In this document: piece after piece, positions 1-12,100 of the stretch | Numbering within the stretch: position 1 is the stretch's first letter | Layout of the letters: every line of letters begins with the position of its first letter | Assembly: GCA_026545225.1 (NCBI GenBank) | Contig: CM048845.1 | Coordinates: 52,118,033 to 52,182,032 of the forward strand | DNA: 64,000 nt | Reading direction: 5' to 3' | From: Cornus controversa | Lineage: Eukaryota > Streptophyta > Magnoliopsida > Cornales > Cornaceae | Position numbers and translations under genes: made by a program | The notes under the pieces: generated by a model | What the model was told of the DNA's origin: nothing | What the model saw: only the letters and a program-made list of their open reading frames with translations | Databases searched by the model: none

Positions 1-82
1 AGCCCAGTGTCTGTCTTCGTACCCGCCCACTCACACCCATCCACAAGGGTTACTACAATCCACCCCCCTAGGAGGCCCGATG
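1..82 (-). repeat. TRIM-family LTR end fragment with polypurine tract
   Basis: The text matches the left inverted LTR at 28970-29056: a CACCCGCCCAC-type stretch, then GGGTTACTACA, then a C-rich tract (reverse complement of a polypurine tract) and GAGGCCCGA. Read on the minus strand this is internal sequence, polypurine tract, then LTR start. Position 1 cuts the element, so its full extent is not visible. Confidence 0.6.
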
Positions 83-611
83 TCCTCCCTTCTTCAGCGG
101 AGCATGAATCACGCCCGAAGGCTTCTAAAATCTAGAGAGAAGGAAGAGAGGAGAAGATGAGAGAGAAGGGAGCCATGGCGGGCTGCTGGAACATTATAGA
201 TATGAAATATCTCTGCCACATCTGATATATGAAGTCCCTAGGCCGCAAAAAGACCAAAATACCCCTTGAGCCACTTAACGTACTTTTTTGGGCTCCATTT
301 TCGATTTTGAAAACTCCTACAGCTTCAAAATCACTTCTTCTACCCTCTAAACATTCCATCTAATCCATTTTCAGAAATAAATATTTTTGAAAATTTTCCG
401 GATTCCTAGGCCCACTTAAGGCACATCCCGGGCCCCGATTTGACCAAAAAGTCAAACTTCTCCAAATCTATCAAAAACTTACCAAAACCCTTAAAACACC
501 TTCCATGCATGTTTCCCACTCTCGAAACATCCATAACATCATTCAAAATGCGTTTATAGCGAAAATGATAAAAAATTAGTAAACTAGCCAAAATTGGTCA
601 TGGTCACTACA
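83..611 (-). mobile_element. Ty3/gypsy LTR fragment
   Basis: This segment aligns by eye with 11640-12100, the end of the gypsy LTR described below. Shared landmarks are the CTCCCTTCTTC..GCG block, an AGAGAGAAGGAAGAG purine run, CCACTTAACGTAC, GGGCTCCATTTTCGATT and the closing GGTC.CTACAAC. On the minus strand the LTR would begin TGTAGTGACC at 611. The other end is missing where it meets the TRIM fragment, so this is a truncated relict. Confidence 0.6.
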
Positions 612-817
612 ACTCACCTATAGCTTTATCTTCTTTTCCTCTGGTTTGATTCTCATTACCACCCATAGGACTTCATTCCTACGATCCTATTGTGATGATC
701 CAATAGCTAGAACTTGTGGGAGTACTAGAGAGAAAAAAAAATGAGATCTAGGTTTACTTGTAGAAAGAGAGAGACTTATGAAGAAGATGATGTAGCCTCC
801 TTTTTCCATACATATCT
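612..817 (-). other. retroelement flank and displaced Copia LTR remainder
   Basis: On the minus strand, positions 612-640 are purine-rich and may be the polypurine tract of the gypsy LTR to the left. The segment up to 817 is the target into which the SIRE-like element inserted: it ends in TATCT, repeated at 18937-18941, and continues the Copia LTR text found to the right of 18942. I could not place the boundary between the two elements. Confidence 0.35.
813..817. repeat. target-site duplication TATCT, left copy
   Basis: TATCT immediately precedes the LTR start TGTGATTTG. The same five bases follow the far LTR end at 18937-18941, so both ends of the SIRE-like insertion survive. Confidence 0.7.
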
Positions 818-2030
818 TGTGATTTGTGTGGTGCGGAAGTGGTTGCAAAAGTAATTTAAAACCTAGAGGGGGGTGAATAGGTTCACTTGCTCGTTTGCTT
901 AATTTTATAAATTAATTCAATTTTAAGTCCAATTACCAATTAACCAAACATATAAAACAAGTAAATAAAGTAAAGTGCAAGTAAAGTAAAGAATGCACCA
1001 GATATACATGGAAAACTCAGATAAAAAAAATGACAGGGGAGATAGAAAGCCTAAGGAAACCAATCCACTATAATGAAGCAAAGTGCAGCAAACTCTTTGT
1101 CAGACTCTGACCTCTCCTCACTCTGTCAAGAATTTGATGCGGAATACCTCAGACTTACAATTGTAACTTCAGGTCCAACTACTGCAATCTTTCGGCTAAT
1201 GTCACGATCCTCACGAAAAGGTTGTTGGAAGAACAAAAATAGTATGCAAGTATTCCATTCCTTTCGTAGTGCAATATAGTTCACCTTTCTTCTTCATCAA
1301 GGAATAGAAGAACCATAAATCCAATGCTCTGATCAACAGATAATTTGATGCAGTCTCTGAATAGTCAATCAGTAAAAGAACACCATCCTAAATATCACTC
1401 CTGAATTATAAATGTGTGCTCTCAAAATATATAAAAATATTTTTCCCTAATTATCCTGTATAAGCTTTATTATATAAACTTTCTCTTTCTAAAATATTAA
1501 TTCTCAAGGCATATCTGTAGAGAGAACATAGATACGTATATATAGGCAAGGGAGTCCTAATCGTACTTGGAAAACAAGTTGAAGACCAATATTCAACTCT
1601 CCTAGAAGTTTTAAACTCAATAGGAATCACAATTTTCATCAAAACTAATTTCTTATTTGGAATAGGCTAAGTAGGACTGGTGCCAAAATACTAGGACCAG
1701 TGGGGCTTTGTGAAAACCTATAAAAACTAGAAGTACAGAAAAAAAAATTGGACTGGTCTTGAAAAATGGGGACCAGTCCTCTTTTGAAAAAACCCTAATT
1801 TTCCTTGAAACCCTAGTTTTCCAAAATGGGCTCGGCAATATAAAGTGCAACATATCCTCACCATACTTACCTGTACTATATGATGTTCTTCTTGACATAA
1901 TTGTTTCTATGCACTTGTGTATCAGCTCGAAGATGTTGATGATCGACACCGCGTAATAAATGAAAAATTACAACTCGATCAATCCAATTTTGAACATCAA
2001 AATTTGCTAGTTGCAAAATTATATCTCACA
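818..2030 (-). mobile_element. 3' LTR of the SIRE-like element
   Basis: This 1213-bp LTR reads TG...CA on either strand. It contains the CCTAGAGGGGGGTGAATAGG block (865-884), common in plant SIRE/Maximus Copia LTRs. Positions about 1873-2030 are repeated at 18778-18936 with scattered substitutions, which identifies the second LTR. Open frames inside it, for example around 1759-1956, have no family resemblance. Confidence 0.65.
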
Positions 2031-2047
2031 ATTTCCCCCTTTGGCAA
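2031..2047 (-). promoter_or_regulatory. polypurine tract of the SIRE-like element
   Basis: The plus strand reads ATTTCCCCCTTTGGCAA directly next to the LTR; its complement TTGCCAAAGGGGGAAAT is the typical plus-strand primer of this Copia group. It fixes the minus orientation. Confidence 0.65.
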
Positions 2048-2345
2048 TTTCGTTACAAAACCACCTAGAAAATTATAACCTAACCCATTGGAAAAATTAG
2101 ATTACAATTTCACAATAATACACAGAAAATAAAGAGTTGATCCAATGAAGCTTCGCATGTGTGTTCAAGACTGTTAGGAGTAAAACCTGTATCTGCACAT
2201 CACTTAAACAACACAACATGTGAAAAGCTTAATAAAGAAATATAATTAGAATATTCAATGCTTCCCCTTAAACAGAAATATTTTATAAATATATTATCTC
2301 CCCCTTTTGTAACAAATGGACAAATGAAGACCAATGAGAGTAATA
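2048..2345. other. 3' internal region, nothing coding recognised
   Basis: AT-rich sequence between the polypurine tract and a tandem duplication. No domain or structured element was recognised. Confidence 0.4.
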
Positions 2346-2873
2346 TAGATAAGATAATCAATAAATCACATAGAGAGAACAAGACAATATCTGAGCAAAA
2401 ATAGCATCATCACTAATCAAATAAACATAAAAAAACATAAACATAACATCAGTTGATGAAATAAACAAAACATAACTAAAAATAAATAAATAATCTAGAC
2501 ATCATAGGTAAACAAGTCATATCTAGTCTAGAACAAAAAAAAAAAACAAGGCCTCCAGTCTATGTCTAATCAGCATCATCAACAGAAATAGCAGGGTCAA
2601 TCTTATTTATAGATAAGATAATCAATAAATCACATAGAGAGAACAAGACAATATCTGAGCAAAAATAGCATCATCACTAATCAAATAAACATAAAAAACA
2701 TAAACATAACATCAGTTGATGAAATAAACAAAACATAACTAAAAATAAATAAATAATCTAGACATCATAGGTAAACAAGTCATATCTAGTCTAGAACAAA
2801 AAAAAAAAAATAAGGCCTCGAGTCTATGTCTAATCAGCATCATCAACAGAAATAGTAGGGTCAATCTTATCTA
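2346..2873. repeat. tandem duplication, 2 x 264 bp
   Basis: The segment starting TAGATAAGATAATC at 2346 recurs at 2610 with only a few substitutions and small A-run length changes. Each copy includes the ATAAATAAATAATC stretch and a poly-A run. The high identity suggests a recent slippage or unequal-exchange event inside the old element. Confidence 0.85.
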
Positions 2874-3963
2874 TCTTAGCATGAAGGCTATCAAACCTTG
2901 CTGCATAAACCTTATTTCTTTGTTCATATGATTTGTTGTTACTTGTGTGTCAGTCGCAGGAAGTTGAAATACTCCATGACCTCTAGACATAGCTTGGTCA
3001 TAGGCCTTCCTATCCTTTTCTTTCTTGTATACCGAACGAGTAATCGAAGTAGAATAAATCACCCCTTTTGGTCTCTTAATGTCTTCTCGCTCAGGAATAT
3101 GAACCCTGGCACCCTTTAGAATAGCATCACAATCTGTGAAAAGGGCAAGGCAGATGATGACCTAGAATGCCGAGTAGCTAGTATCATGGTACGCATGATT
3201 GTTACGGGAAGGTTGATGGGATCCTCCCAAACAATATGGTATAGCATCTCAGGATAACTCTTGATTAAATTGCCCTTTGTGATCATGAGGATCAAGATTG
3301 TATAAGACCACCAAGTTTAATGTCGAGACGTTATGTGTGAGGTAGAGGGAAGGCAACCTATCTACTAGCTTCAAGGCATTAGGTATGTACAAATCCCTAA
3401 TCATGTCATCCATGGTTGGCCGGTTTGGATCCTGAACTTGATAGGGCAAGACTACATCATCCTCAATCTCTGCTACTCCCAAAATATGTGCAATGGTGTC
3501 CTTGGTAACCTCAATTCGAACGTCATAACACTTTGTCAAAAAGGTTAGGTCATCCAAGTTAGATATGATCACATTGTCATAGAAATATCTCACCATGTCC
3601 GGCCTGACTATCTCATGAAGATAACACCATGACTCCCAACCATGATCTTCAAAGTACCTGAAAAACTCCAATTGCCCCTCTTGTTTGATTGACACAATAT
3701 TGACTTTTCGTTCTATTCTCATAGCCTGGCAACCAATGACATTTAGAAGATTGTTGAAATTGAAATCATCCTCAAACATGTCCCGGGTAAAAACAGTGCG
3801 GATCTCTGCTCTCGTGGATGCTTCGGTGCGTCCCTATTTGCATGCCATAAGAACCACAATGAGCAGAACCAATAAAAGTGTCAAAGTTCCATTGAGTCAA
3901 TTGATCAAACACTTGGTGTGCAAAGCTAAAATCCCCAAATTTCAAATAACTTTGTTTGTTCAA
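2871..3963 (-). pseudogene. putative plant transposon protein (PF20167-like), broken
   Basis: The best-preserved stretch is the 176-codon frame 3249-3779, starting MFEDDFNF. Landmarks are FRYFEDHGWESW, a VRYFYDN block, the VTKDTIAHILGV block near residue 90 and VVLYNLDPHDHKG near the end. This order (a 'FY' segment, an 'I..iLGv' segment, then 'yNl.P..hkg') is what I associate with the putative plant transposon protein domain found in non-autonomous plant retrotransposons. Related sequence continues in other frames upstream to about 3963 and downstream to about 2871, so at least two frameshifts or stops disrupt it. Biochemical function is not established. It lies where pol would be expected in the SIRE-like element. 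Family recognition is from memory and needs a profile search. Confidence 0.5.
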
Positions 3964-4258
3964 ATCACCACAAATATCAACAAATCAACCACAATCCTCC
4001 AAACACTTGAATCCCAACCTCCAACAATCAATCAACCACAAGAAAATAGAGAACAAGAAGAGTGTGTGAGATTTTGAGTGTTTGAGTATAAAAGTGTGTA
4101 TGGAGAGCTTGAGAGTTTGAGTGAGAGTGAAGTGTGCGTGAGAGAGTAAGTGAGTGTTATAAGCTAAAACACGCCCGTGCAAAATTGTCTATTTTTGGGC
4201 ATCCGCTAACTGCGACCGGTGCTTGTATATGAGGACTGGTCCAACATATTTTGGTATC
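3964..4258 (-). other. leader of the transposon-protein pseudogene
   Basis: Minus-strand pyrimidine-rich and CACA-rich sequence (plus strand GAGTGTTTGAG/GAGAGAGT runs at 4070-4150) resembling a plant 5' untranslated leader. No gene is recognised. It ends at the TCTAA target of the solo LTR. Confidence 0.35.
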
Positions 4259-4953
4259 TCTAATGTCACGTCCCGAATCTCAAAGACCCGAGTTACGACT
4301 AAAAGAAAATATAAGAAAAGAATAGAAAAGGATCCGAACCCCGGACCCCGAGCTGACATCAAAGTCGTCACTGTGAAAGCGATAAACAACTTAACTATAA
4401 TTAGCATACACTAAACATACTAAATAGAGAAGATAAATCACAAAACTCTTGATTATGACATGTCATACAAGTACAGAAGTACTAAGCCAATAGACTGGGC
4501 CCGAATAACGTAACATACATGTTATCCAAGTTATTCCTACTACATGCAAGTATAACTACAAAACACCAAAAAAAGAAAAATGTCACGTTAAGCTTTCTGG
4601 AGCTCAAGCAACATCCTTTCCGTCCCTATTTCCTGAAAAATGTGGTACATCTGTAGGGTGAGCAACGACGGCTCAGTAGAAATGACTCAACTGTCCCCCC
4701 CTAAACATTTCAGACTGAAGTAAGAATTCCTAAGGGAACATGCACGCAACGTTGTTCTTTCTAACATGTTCCTATTTCCCTGTCCACATGCTTCACAAGT
4801 ATTCACTAAAATACATTTACACATAAGCATGAAATATAACCTGCCCAAAAACAATGAAGCCATAACTCGTCCATAACAACGGAATAATAACCTAGATTTA
4901 AAAAGCGTAAAACTTGAAATGAACAGTTTGCTTATTTAGATGCAGTGCATATG

Positions 4954-4977
4954 ACACACACACACACACACACACAC
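4954..4977. repeat. (AC)n microsatellite
   Basis: About twelve AC units in a row inside the solo LTR. Confidence 0.9.
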
Positions 4978-5335
4978 CACATATAACTCAAATAGTCGTG
5001 ACACACGCATCAACAGAGCAGTCCTCAGACAGTCCTTTTGTACATTCCGTCATTCCGGATTACTAGTCCGCAGGTCGACGTGAAACCACTGGCCAGTCAG
5101 GTGGACTTATCAACCACCAGGCATCGTTGTGCCTCTATTTTCAATTTCGACTATTTAAAACTTCTCAAAAATCATAACTCACACATGATATGAATAGTAT
5201 GAAAAAAATGATCAATATGAACAATGTAATAACAATGTCCATAATAATTATCCTCATAGCATTGGTTCTACATCTACGTGCACCAAGCTTTCAATGAGTC
5301 ATTCCTTAAGCAAAATTCCATGTGAGTAAATGTCT

Positions 5336-5389
5336 CTTTTCAATAGGGCTTTAAACCTTCAAATCCTTTTCAATAGGGCTTTAAACCTT
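5336..5389. repeat. short direct repeat, 24 bp twice, 30-bp spacing
   Basis: CTTTTCAATAGGGCTTTAAA plus CCTT occurs at 5336 and again at 5366 inside the solo LTR. Confidence 0.85.
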
Positions 5390-7177
5390 TAATTTCAATG
5401 CTTGCGCATATATATAGTATCAAAGCATAACCAAATTCATAATTTAACCAAAGTAGTACATCTAGGCAATTTATATGCTACCTAGCAAGCATACTTGAAC
5501 TTTCAAATCAAATATATTAAATTAACACCAAATCATGCTCTAGTACATTCTAAGCATAATTTAAAGCATTTAAATAATTCCAGTTCCATGCCAAAAGCCA
5601 TGTTGCACCGTGGAGCCCTAGCTCCAAACATTAAAGTACGGTCAAAATTCCATAATTTATCCTAAGTGTTACCTATCATGCTCCACATGTTCAAAAGGCG
5701 TATACAAACACTTAGGCACTTTAAATAACCACCTGGCATGCATTCTCAACTAATGTACACATGAATGACCAAAATACCCCTAGTGGTCCATAAGTTGTCA
5801 AATGAATTCAAATGAAACCAAATTCATCCATTAGCATTCCTACACACTAATTAAGTAAAATGTAGGATGCTTGAACACATATTAGCAAACAAAGCATACA
5901 TGTCACTACTTTTTCCCAAAATACTCTTCTTGAACAAAAGTTAAGCTTTTCATTCCAAGACACTAATGGATGACCCAAGACTTCCATAATTTACAATCAT
6001 TAACACAATTACTATAAAAGTAATTTAGAACTTCTAGCTCTTACACAACAATAGAGTTATCATGCAATAAAGTGTACTTTAATTTCAAGTTAAGAGCACA
6101 AGTGATCCAATGGTATACATGTCTCAATGGTAAACCTCCCTAATAATGCTAATAGGCATAATCCAAGGTCTAAACACATTTAGCATGCTCAAAACACAAA
6201 AGCCCCAAATTTTCATGAAATAAAGTAAACTTTAATTTACACATTTTGCAATTCATGTTAGAATCTCAACCTAACACTTCCTAAAGTCTTAAAATATTAG
6301 GAAAGGAAGTTAAATTCATTCCTACCTTAAATCCAAGAAGGATTGAAGAAACCCCCAAATTGAATTCTGAAATTCAATTTGAAACCCTAACTTTTCTTCA
6401 AATGCTTTAATGGAGAAATCAATGGAAAGGAATAGAAGTCTTCAAGTCCCAAAGCTTCCAATACTACAAACCATACACCACACTCATTCTTCAAACTTCA
6501 ATAATTGAAAAAGAAGATGAAGAGAGGAAGTAGAAGAAAAAAATGGACAAAACTGGTGGAAAGAAACACTTACATGCCACTAGCACCAACACTAACCACC
6601 ACTAATAACCTTGGACCAAGCCTAGCCTTCAAGCACCTTCAATGGAGGAAGAAAGAGAGAAAAATGAGAGATGGAGAGGAAAAAGAAAGGGCTGGCAGAA
6701 CTTATGAGGAGAGAGGAAGACAATTTTGACTTTTATAGCTCAAAACTTATAGATATACATCTATATCTCTCACCCCTTCTAGAAGCTTCTAGACTCCCCC
6801 AAGTAAAAAGTCTCTTTTACCTTCCATTTTACTCTAAAACTACCACAATGCCATTCTTTTTCAAAGAATTTTCGATGGTGCCATCCATAATAAGAAATTA
6901 CTAAAATACCCTTCACTTTAAAAGAAATGCCGAAATCATCCCAAATCTTTTTGGAAAAGACTAACATATCCTCATGCCCCACCATCCCGTAGAACTATTC
7001 TTTAACTTTGAAAATACCCGGGATCAAACCAATACTTGAAATTAGAAACCCGAACATCCAAACATATTCTAAACTTAGTAATGAAATAATAAAAATAAAA
7101 TATTTTAATAAAATAAAATAATAAAAATAATAATAAAACATTTAATTAAAAAAAAAAATTCAGGATCTCACATCTAA

Positions 7178-8369
7178 ACCTGTAGAAGTGTGACTAGTCC
7201 TGATATTTGGGGACCAGTCCAACTTTGTGAATTTTGAAAATTTTCACTTTGGACCTCAATTCACCAAAAATCTCATCTCAATTTATCTCAACATTTAAGC
7301 ACTTAAAATGTTAAAAATAAACAACATAAAACACAAACAAAACAAAACAAAAAAATATTTTTGACTTTTTATTTTTCTGAAAACAAAACAAAAAGAAATA
7401 ATAATCTCATGAGATTAATCAGAACATATTTTTTAAGAGAATAAAATGAGTCCTAAAATTTCTCACAAATTTCAAAACATTTATAAACGCATAATTTTAA
7501 AACCCATAATTTATGAATAAAATTCATCTACAAATTCATGATCACAGCATAACTTCCAATACACAAATATTTATAAAAATTTAAAAATTTATCTAGCAAA
7601 TCCATGTGTGTGTGTGCAATCCAACATCATCCAAAATTAATCAAATTCCTATGATTCGTCTCCTAAAACACATTGGATGATAAGCAAATAAAACTCCACA
7701 TGATTAAGTATTTTTTTTAAATGAATTTCATCGTTTTTTTTATTTCTAAGACGGTGGCTTTAACGCTTATGAGTAGCCAACTATTTCCTCAAAACAACTT
7801 CTTCTAAAAGATACCTCATTGGAGATTTATGTCGTAGAAGTAGCTTCGAACAAATTTCGAAGGTAGCCTTTTCCTTTTATCTTAGATTTTTAGTAAATTT
7901 TTTTATTTCTTTTATTTCATGCTGAATAAAAATAGCATCGTTTCTTTCATTTTTTTATTGATATTTTTAAACCTTCAATACTATTCATACAATATACTCT
8001 AGTCAACTTCAAATTAGTTTTCAATCAATTCTCTCAGAGTTGGACTAGTGCACAAATTGTATGGATTCAAAAGATTCACCACTAAAAAGAAATAAATACA
8101 GCACATTGGTCATCAATGCTTAGATCATAAAATCAAGTACTTCATTTATTGACAAACTAAGTGTCCCAATCATGCATTCACAAATGAAAGTGAAATTAAA
8201 AAGAAATACAAATAATTCATTTTATTTCTTAGAAAAATATGATTCTCATCATCTCATATGATTATCACTAAAAATAAACAAAACTTAACCTACTCTAAAA
8301 GATGTGGTCCAATGGAAAACAAATAACGAACATAAGATCAGTCCATGACCATAACAGTCCTAATGACCA
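7178..8369. other. SIRE-like internal sequence, noncoding
   Basis: AT-rich DNA between the solo LTR and the gag remnant. It is continuous with 3964-4258 once the solo LTR is removed. It contains many homopolymer A/T runs and no recognisable reverse transcriptase, integrase or RNA gene. Confidence 0.4.
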
Positions 8370-9812
8370 AGTTTGGGAGTTTTGCACCTAGAGACCTATT
8401 AGGAATAAATCCCATAGTATCAATAGGCAAAAAATTCTCCAAATATTCCTTTTTCATCCAAATTATTTGACATGCAATCTATAAGGAAAGTATTGTAGAG
8501 AAACAAAAACATCATTTTTCTTGTTTGAATTCCTTTTAGCTTGAGATTTTTTGGGTTTGTTCGAATAATGTGACTTTTTAGCATGAACCATATTCTTACT
8601 AAAAGAATTATGCACATGAAAATCAGAACTAGAATGTTTTCAGCAATAATATTGATTATGTCCATTCTTACCACAAAAAGTACAATAAAGTATACTGGAC
8701 ATAACATTAGCATGCAAGGACTCGATTTAAGGCTTAGGTTTGGGTGCAGGCACATTCAAGTTATTGGGTTTAACAAAAATAGTTTTTCCTTAGATGATGA
8801 CCTAACAAAACCTAATCCAGTCTTATCTCCTACAGGTTGCCAATACTAATCATGTTATCAAGCTTAATTTGCCCAGAAGTAAATGCAATCAATTTCTCTT
8901 ATGAGATTTTCAATTCAGGCTCAATAATATTAATTATAGCAACAAGAGCATCTTTGGCAGAGATAGCTTGACTTACCTCGATTTTAAGAAACTTGACTTT
9001 GCTTTCAAGATTCAAAATTTCTATTTCTCTTCAATCTTCTTTTGGATCTTCTCAGTTTCTTCCATTAGAGATTCTTTTTCACTTTTTACTATCTCTAATT
9101 GCTTGGTTTGCTTTTGGTAGGCTCTCTTGACTTTAACAGTTTCTGTAAACAACTCCTCAAAAGCTCTAGACAATTCTTCCTTGGTTGGTTCTTCTTTTCC
9201 TTTATATTCAAAATCATAAGACCCAACTTGGCTTAGAGTTGTAAACTTTTCCGTTTCACCTACATCAGAAGAAAAACCATTATTAGTATCATCATTCATT
9301 AAAGTAACAAAAGTAAAAACATCATTCTCAATAGAAGAATCACTATCAGAGTTAAAAGATTCAGACTCAGAAATAATAGCTTTCATGTCTTTCTTTTTAA
9401 CCTTTGAAGTTTTCTTTTCACTAAAGATATTTTTCTTAAGACTTGGACATTGAGTATATGTGTGACCTTTACCACTACATGCCCAACAACTTATCTCAGA
9501 ATCCTTAAGAGTCAATAACTTCCTTCACTTTTCTCTCCTTACCTTTGGATGAAGAGCTTTGATACCAGAATTTATAAGGATATCATTTTCTAAGATTTAT
9601 ATCATTTTCATATTTAAGGATCTTCCAAAATTTCCTAACAAGGAGTGCAAAATCATTATCTGAATCATATTCAAAACTTACAATTTTTTCAACTTCAGAT
9701 TTTGAAGAATTTAAAACATTTGACAAAATTTGAAGACTTGGAAGTCTTTGAGGTTTTTAAAGCCAAATTTTTTGTTTTCGAAAGTTTTGGATATTTCATA
9801 TCAAATGTTTGA
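8370..9812 (-). pseudogene. SIRE-type Copia gag, degenerate and truncated
   Basis: Minus-strand frames retain two CCHC zinc knuckles. One is CWACSGKGHTYTQC near 9455-9490, at the head of a 164-codon open stretch (9021-9515). The second is CTFCGKNGHNQYYC near 8640-8680, followed directly by a stop. Between them lie a Ser/Asp/Glu-rich segment (SESESFNSDSDSS) and a Lys/Glu-rich probable coiled coil ending EKIQKKIEEK. Upstream of 9515 a frame reads FALLVRKFWKILKYEN, like the segment that precedes the knuckle in SIRE-type Gag. There is no credible start codon. The N-terminal half is absent because the gypsy element begins at 9813 and sequence beyond it was deleted. Gag would form the retrotransposon particle and bind RNA; this copy cannot. 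Confidence 0.6.
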
Positions 9813-12100
9813 TGTAACGTCCCGGTATCCCAACTCCCGGAAGACCGAAAGTTAACCCGTCCATTAACTCCAATGAACCATCATTACCCTTAATTACCAC
9901 GGAGCATAACTCAATTCATGCACATAGATGTGTGCAACTCCTCCTTATCCAATCCCAATGGACCCTACCTTAAATCATATCACTTTAGTGGGAATTTTAT
10001 TTATCCGCACTCTTATGAATCACTCACTTCCAAGACTCAGCACTTCGTGTGTTTGGAATATGAAACTGAGACATACACCATTGGATATAGAATTCAAAAA
10101 TACTCAATTCCAAAAAAAATCAGACTCGATTTCAATTTAAAACGGAGAAGTTATGCCCGATTAAAGTTTGAGGCAATTTTCGGGGCATGCTGTAAAAAGT
10201 GACTTTGATCCATCTAAGTGACGACTCCGATGCATTGAAACTTTGATGCAAAGAATAAGTATAAAAAAAGTATCGACCAAAAATAGCTCTTAAGACTTTT
10301 ATATTCCAAAATCCTGTAAGTTTTTCGATGCATCAAACTGGGCACTTCGATGCATCGAACCGGGCTTCGATGCATCGAACTGTCCAAAAACTACAACTCT
10401 GCAAATGGTCATTTTTGACCTTCTAGGCCCTTTCTACCAACATAATCCATTCTTACAACCCCTAAATCATACAAGAAAGGAGTCTACATCATTCACAAGT
10501 CCTAAATCATGATCGTAATCAAATCATGTACCAAAATGAGTCATTCTCCATCATAAACATATTCCAATTTATATTGAAATCGTCCATCGCTACATTAGTC
10601 CATCAAATAAAACTAGATGCTCTTAACAAGCATTACATAATCAAGTCCATTGTCTTTTCATAAAAATTTACATATCTCATCCATGAAATGTGTCCATACA
10701 CATAACTATAACATAGAGAGAGGTTATAGTCTTGAAACCTATACATTCACCGTAACATACATATGATCCAAAACATACATTACATCTATGAGATTTTTGA
10801 GTTCATAGTCATTACAAGAATTCATGCATAAGGTTCAAAATGCTATAGATCCTACCATGACTACGACTACATAGATCAACGTGTCATAAGGTAACATGGA
10901 TAACCAAATTCATAGTTTATGAACAAAACGTCAAAATGCCCCAAAATATCCAGAAGTGCTCCTATGCACTTTATTTGAATCATCAAGTCCTTTCCACCCA
11001 CAGTGCCTTACCTATAAAATGTTTGGGGGAGAAAGGGGTGATCACCACGACGGCTCATTAGAGATACCCCAACCCACCTAAGTGCCAACTCGACATGTTC
11101 GTTCACAACAACATATATATAAGAATGCATTAACACATATCATGCCTCATAATGCATAAGCTAGTTATAAAAACACTTAGCATGCATTTCACCTTTACAA
11201 GCCACACATATAATTTCCTATACATGTAAACCCTAGCATACGTCGCATATGCTCACAACATTCATTTAAGCACATTTTTGTCATGCTTCACCAATGCATA
11301 CATTTTCTATATATAGAAGGAATGCATTTTTAACTCATACAGCATCACGTAACACACAAATAAGCTCATTTAACACATTTTCACAAAAGTGCACCAAGCC
11401 CTAGCATATAAGTGTACATGCTCATTTTCTCTTACTCATTCACTTCTTGCATCATGCGTACAACATATACATATAATTTGCATTTAAGAAACTAAAGAGA
11501 GATAGAAACTCACCACATCCCACCCCTCTTACCATTCTAAATCATACAATACACAACCTCAAATTTGGGAGCAATCCAAGCAATTCACCAATTTTCCAGC
11601 AGTGTGTACCTTTTCAAACCGTGAAGATGTCCAGTTCAAATGGAAGCCCTAGCCGTCCTCTACGTATCTCCCTTCTTCGGCGAAACCCGAATCACACCCG
11701 AAGACCTCCAAAACTTAGAGAGAAGGAAGAGGGAGAAAGAAGAGAGAGAGAGCAGCTAGTGTGAGAAGTGATATGTGAAATATCTTTGTAGGTTTGACCA
11801 CTTTAAAGACCTAAAGTCATGAAAAGAATAAAATGTCCATCAGGCCACTTAACGTACCTTCCCGGGCTCCATTTTCGATTTCTAAAACTCCTATGGTCTC
11901 AAAATCACTTTCTTGACTCATTAAACATTTCATCTAAGCCAATCTCAAAAAGTCAAACTTCTCCAAATCTTCCTAAAACTTCCAAAAACCTCATAACATG
12001 TTTCCCACTCTCAGAATGTCCATTACATCATTCAAAACGCGTCTATAGCGAAAATGTTATAAAATGGAAAAACCAGTTAAAATTAGTCACGGTCTCTACA
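9813..12100 (-). mobile_element. 3' LTR of the gypsy element
   Basis: It begins TGTAACGTCCCGG and ends GGTCTCTACA, followed by the pyrimidine tract ACCTCCC. The first 80 bases recur at 18695-18774. Its final 460 bp match 83-611. It contains several copies of a CTTCGATGCATCGAAC-type motif around 10220-10380. The frames at 9918-10202 and 11819-12364 sit in the LTR and have no recognisable product. Confidence 0.7.

Larger units (their letters stand above)
4264..7172 (-). mobile_element. solo LTR of a Ty3/gypsy element, 2.9 kb
   Basis: The element reads TGTCACGTCCCG...ATCTCACA and is flanked by perfect TCTAA duplications (4259-4263 and 7173-7177). No primer-binding site, polypurine tract or coding domain lies between the ends, so it is one LTR left after LTR-LTR recombination. 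Its left end resembles the TGTAACGTCCCG end of the gypsy LTR at 9813, and both share a GG-TGA-CACGACGGCTCA-like landmark (4660-4680 and 11030-11050), suggesting related families and minus orientation. Small open frames inside, including 6505-6904, are not supported as genes. Confidence 0.8.
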
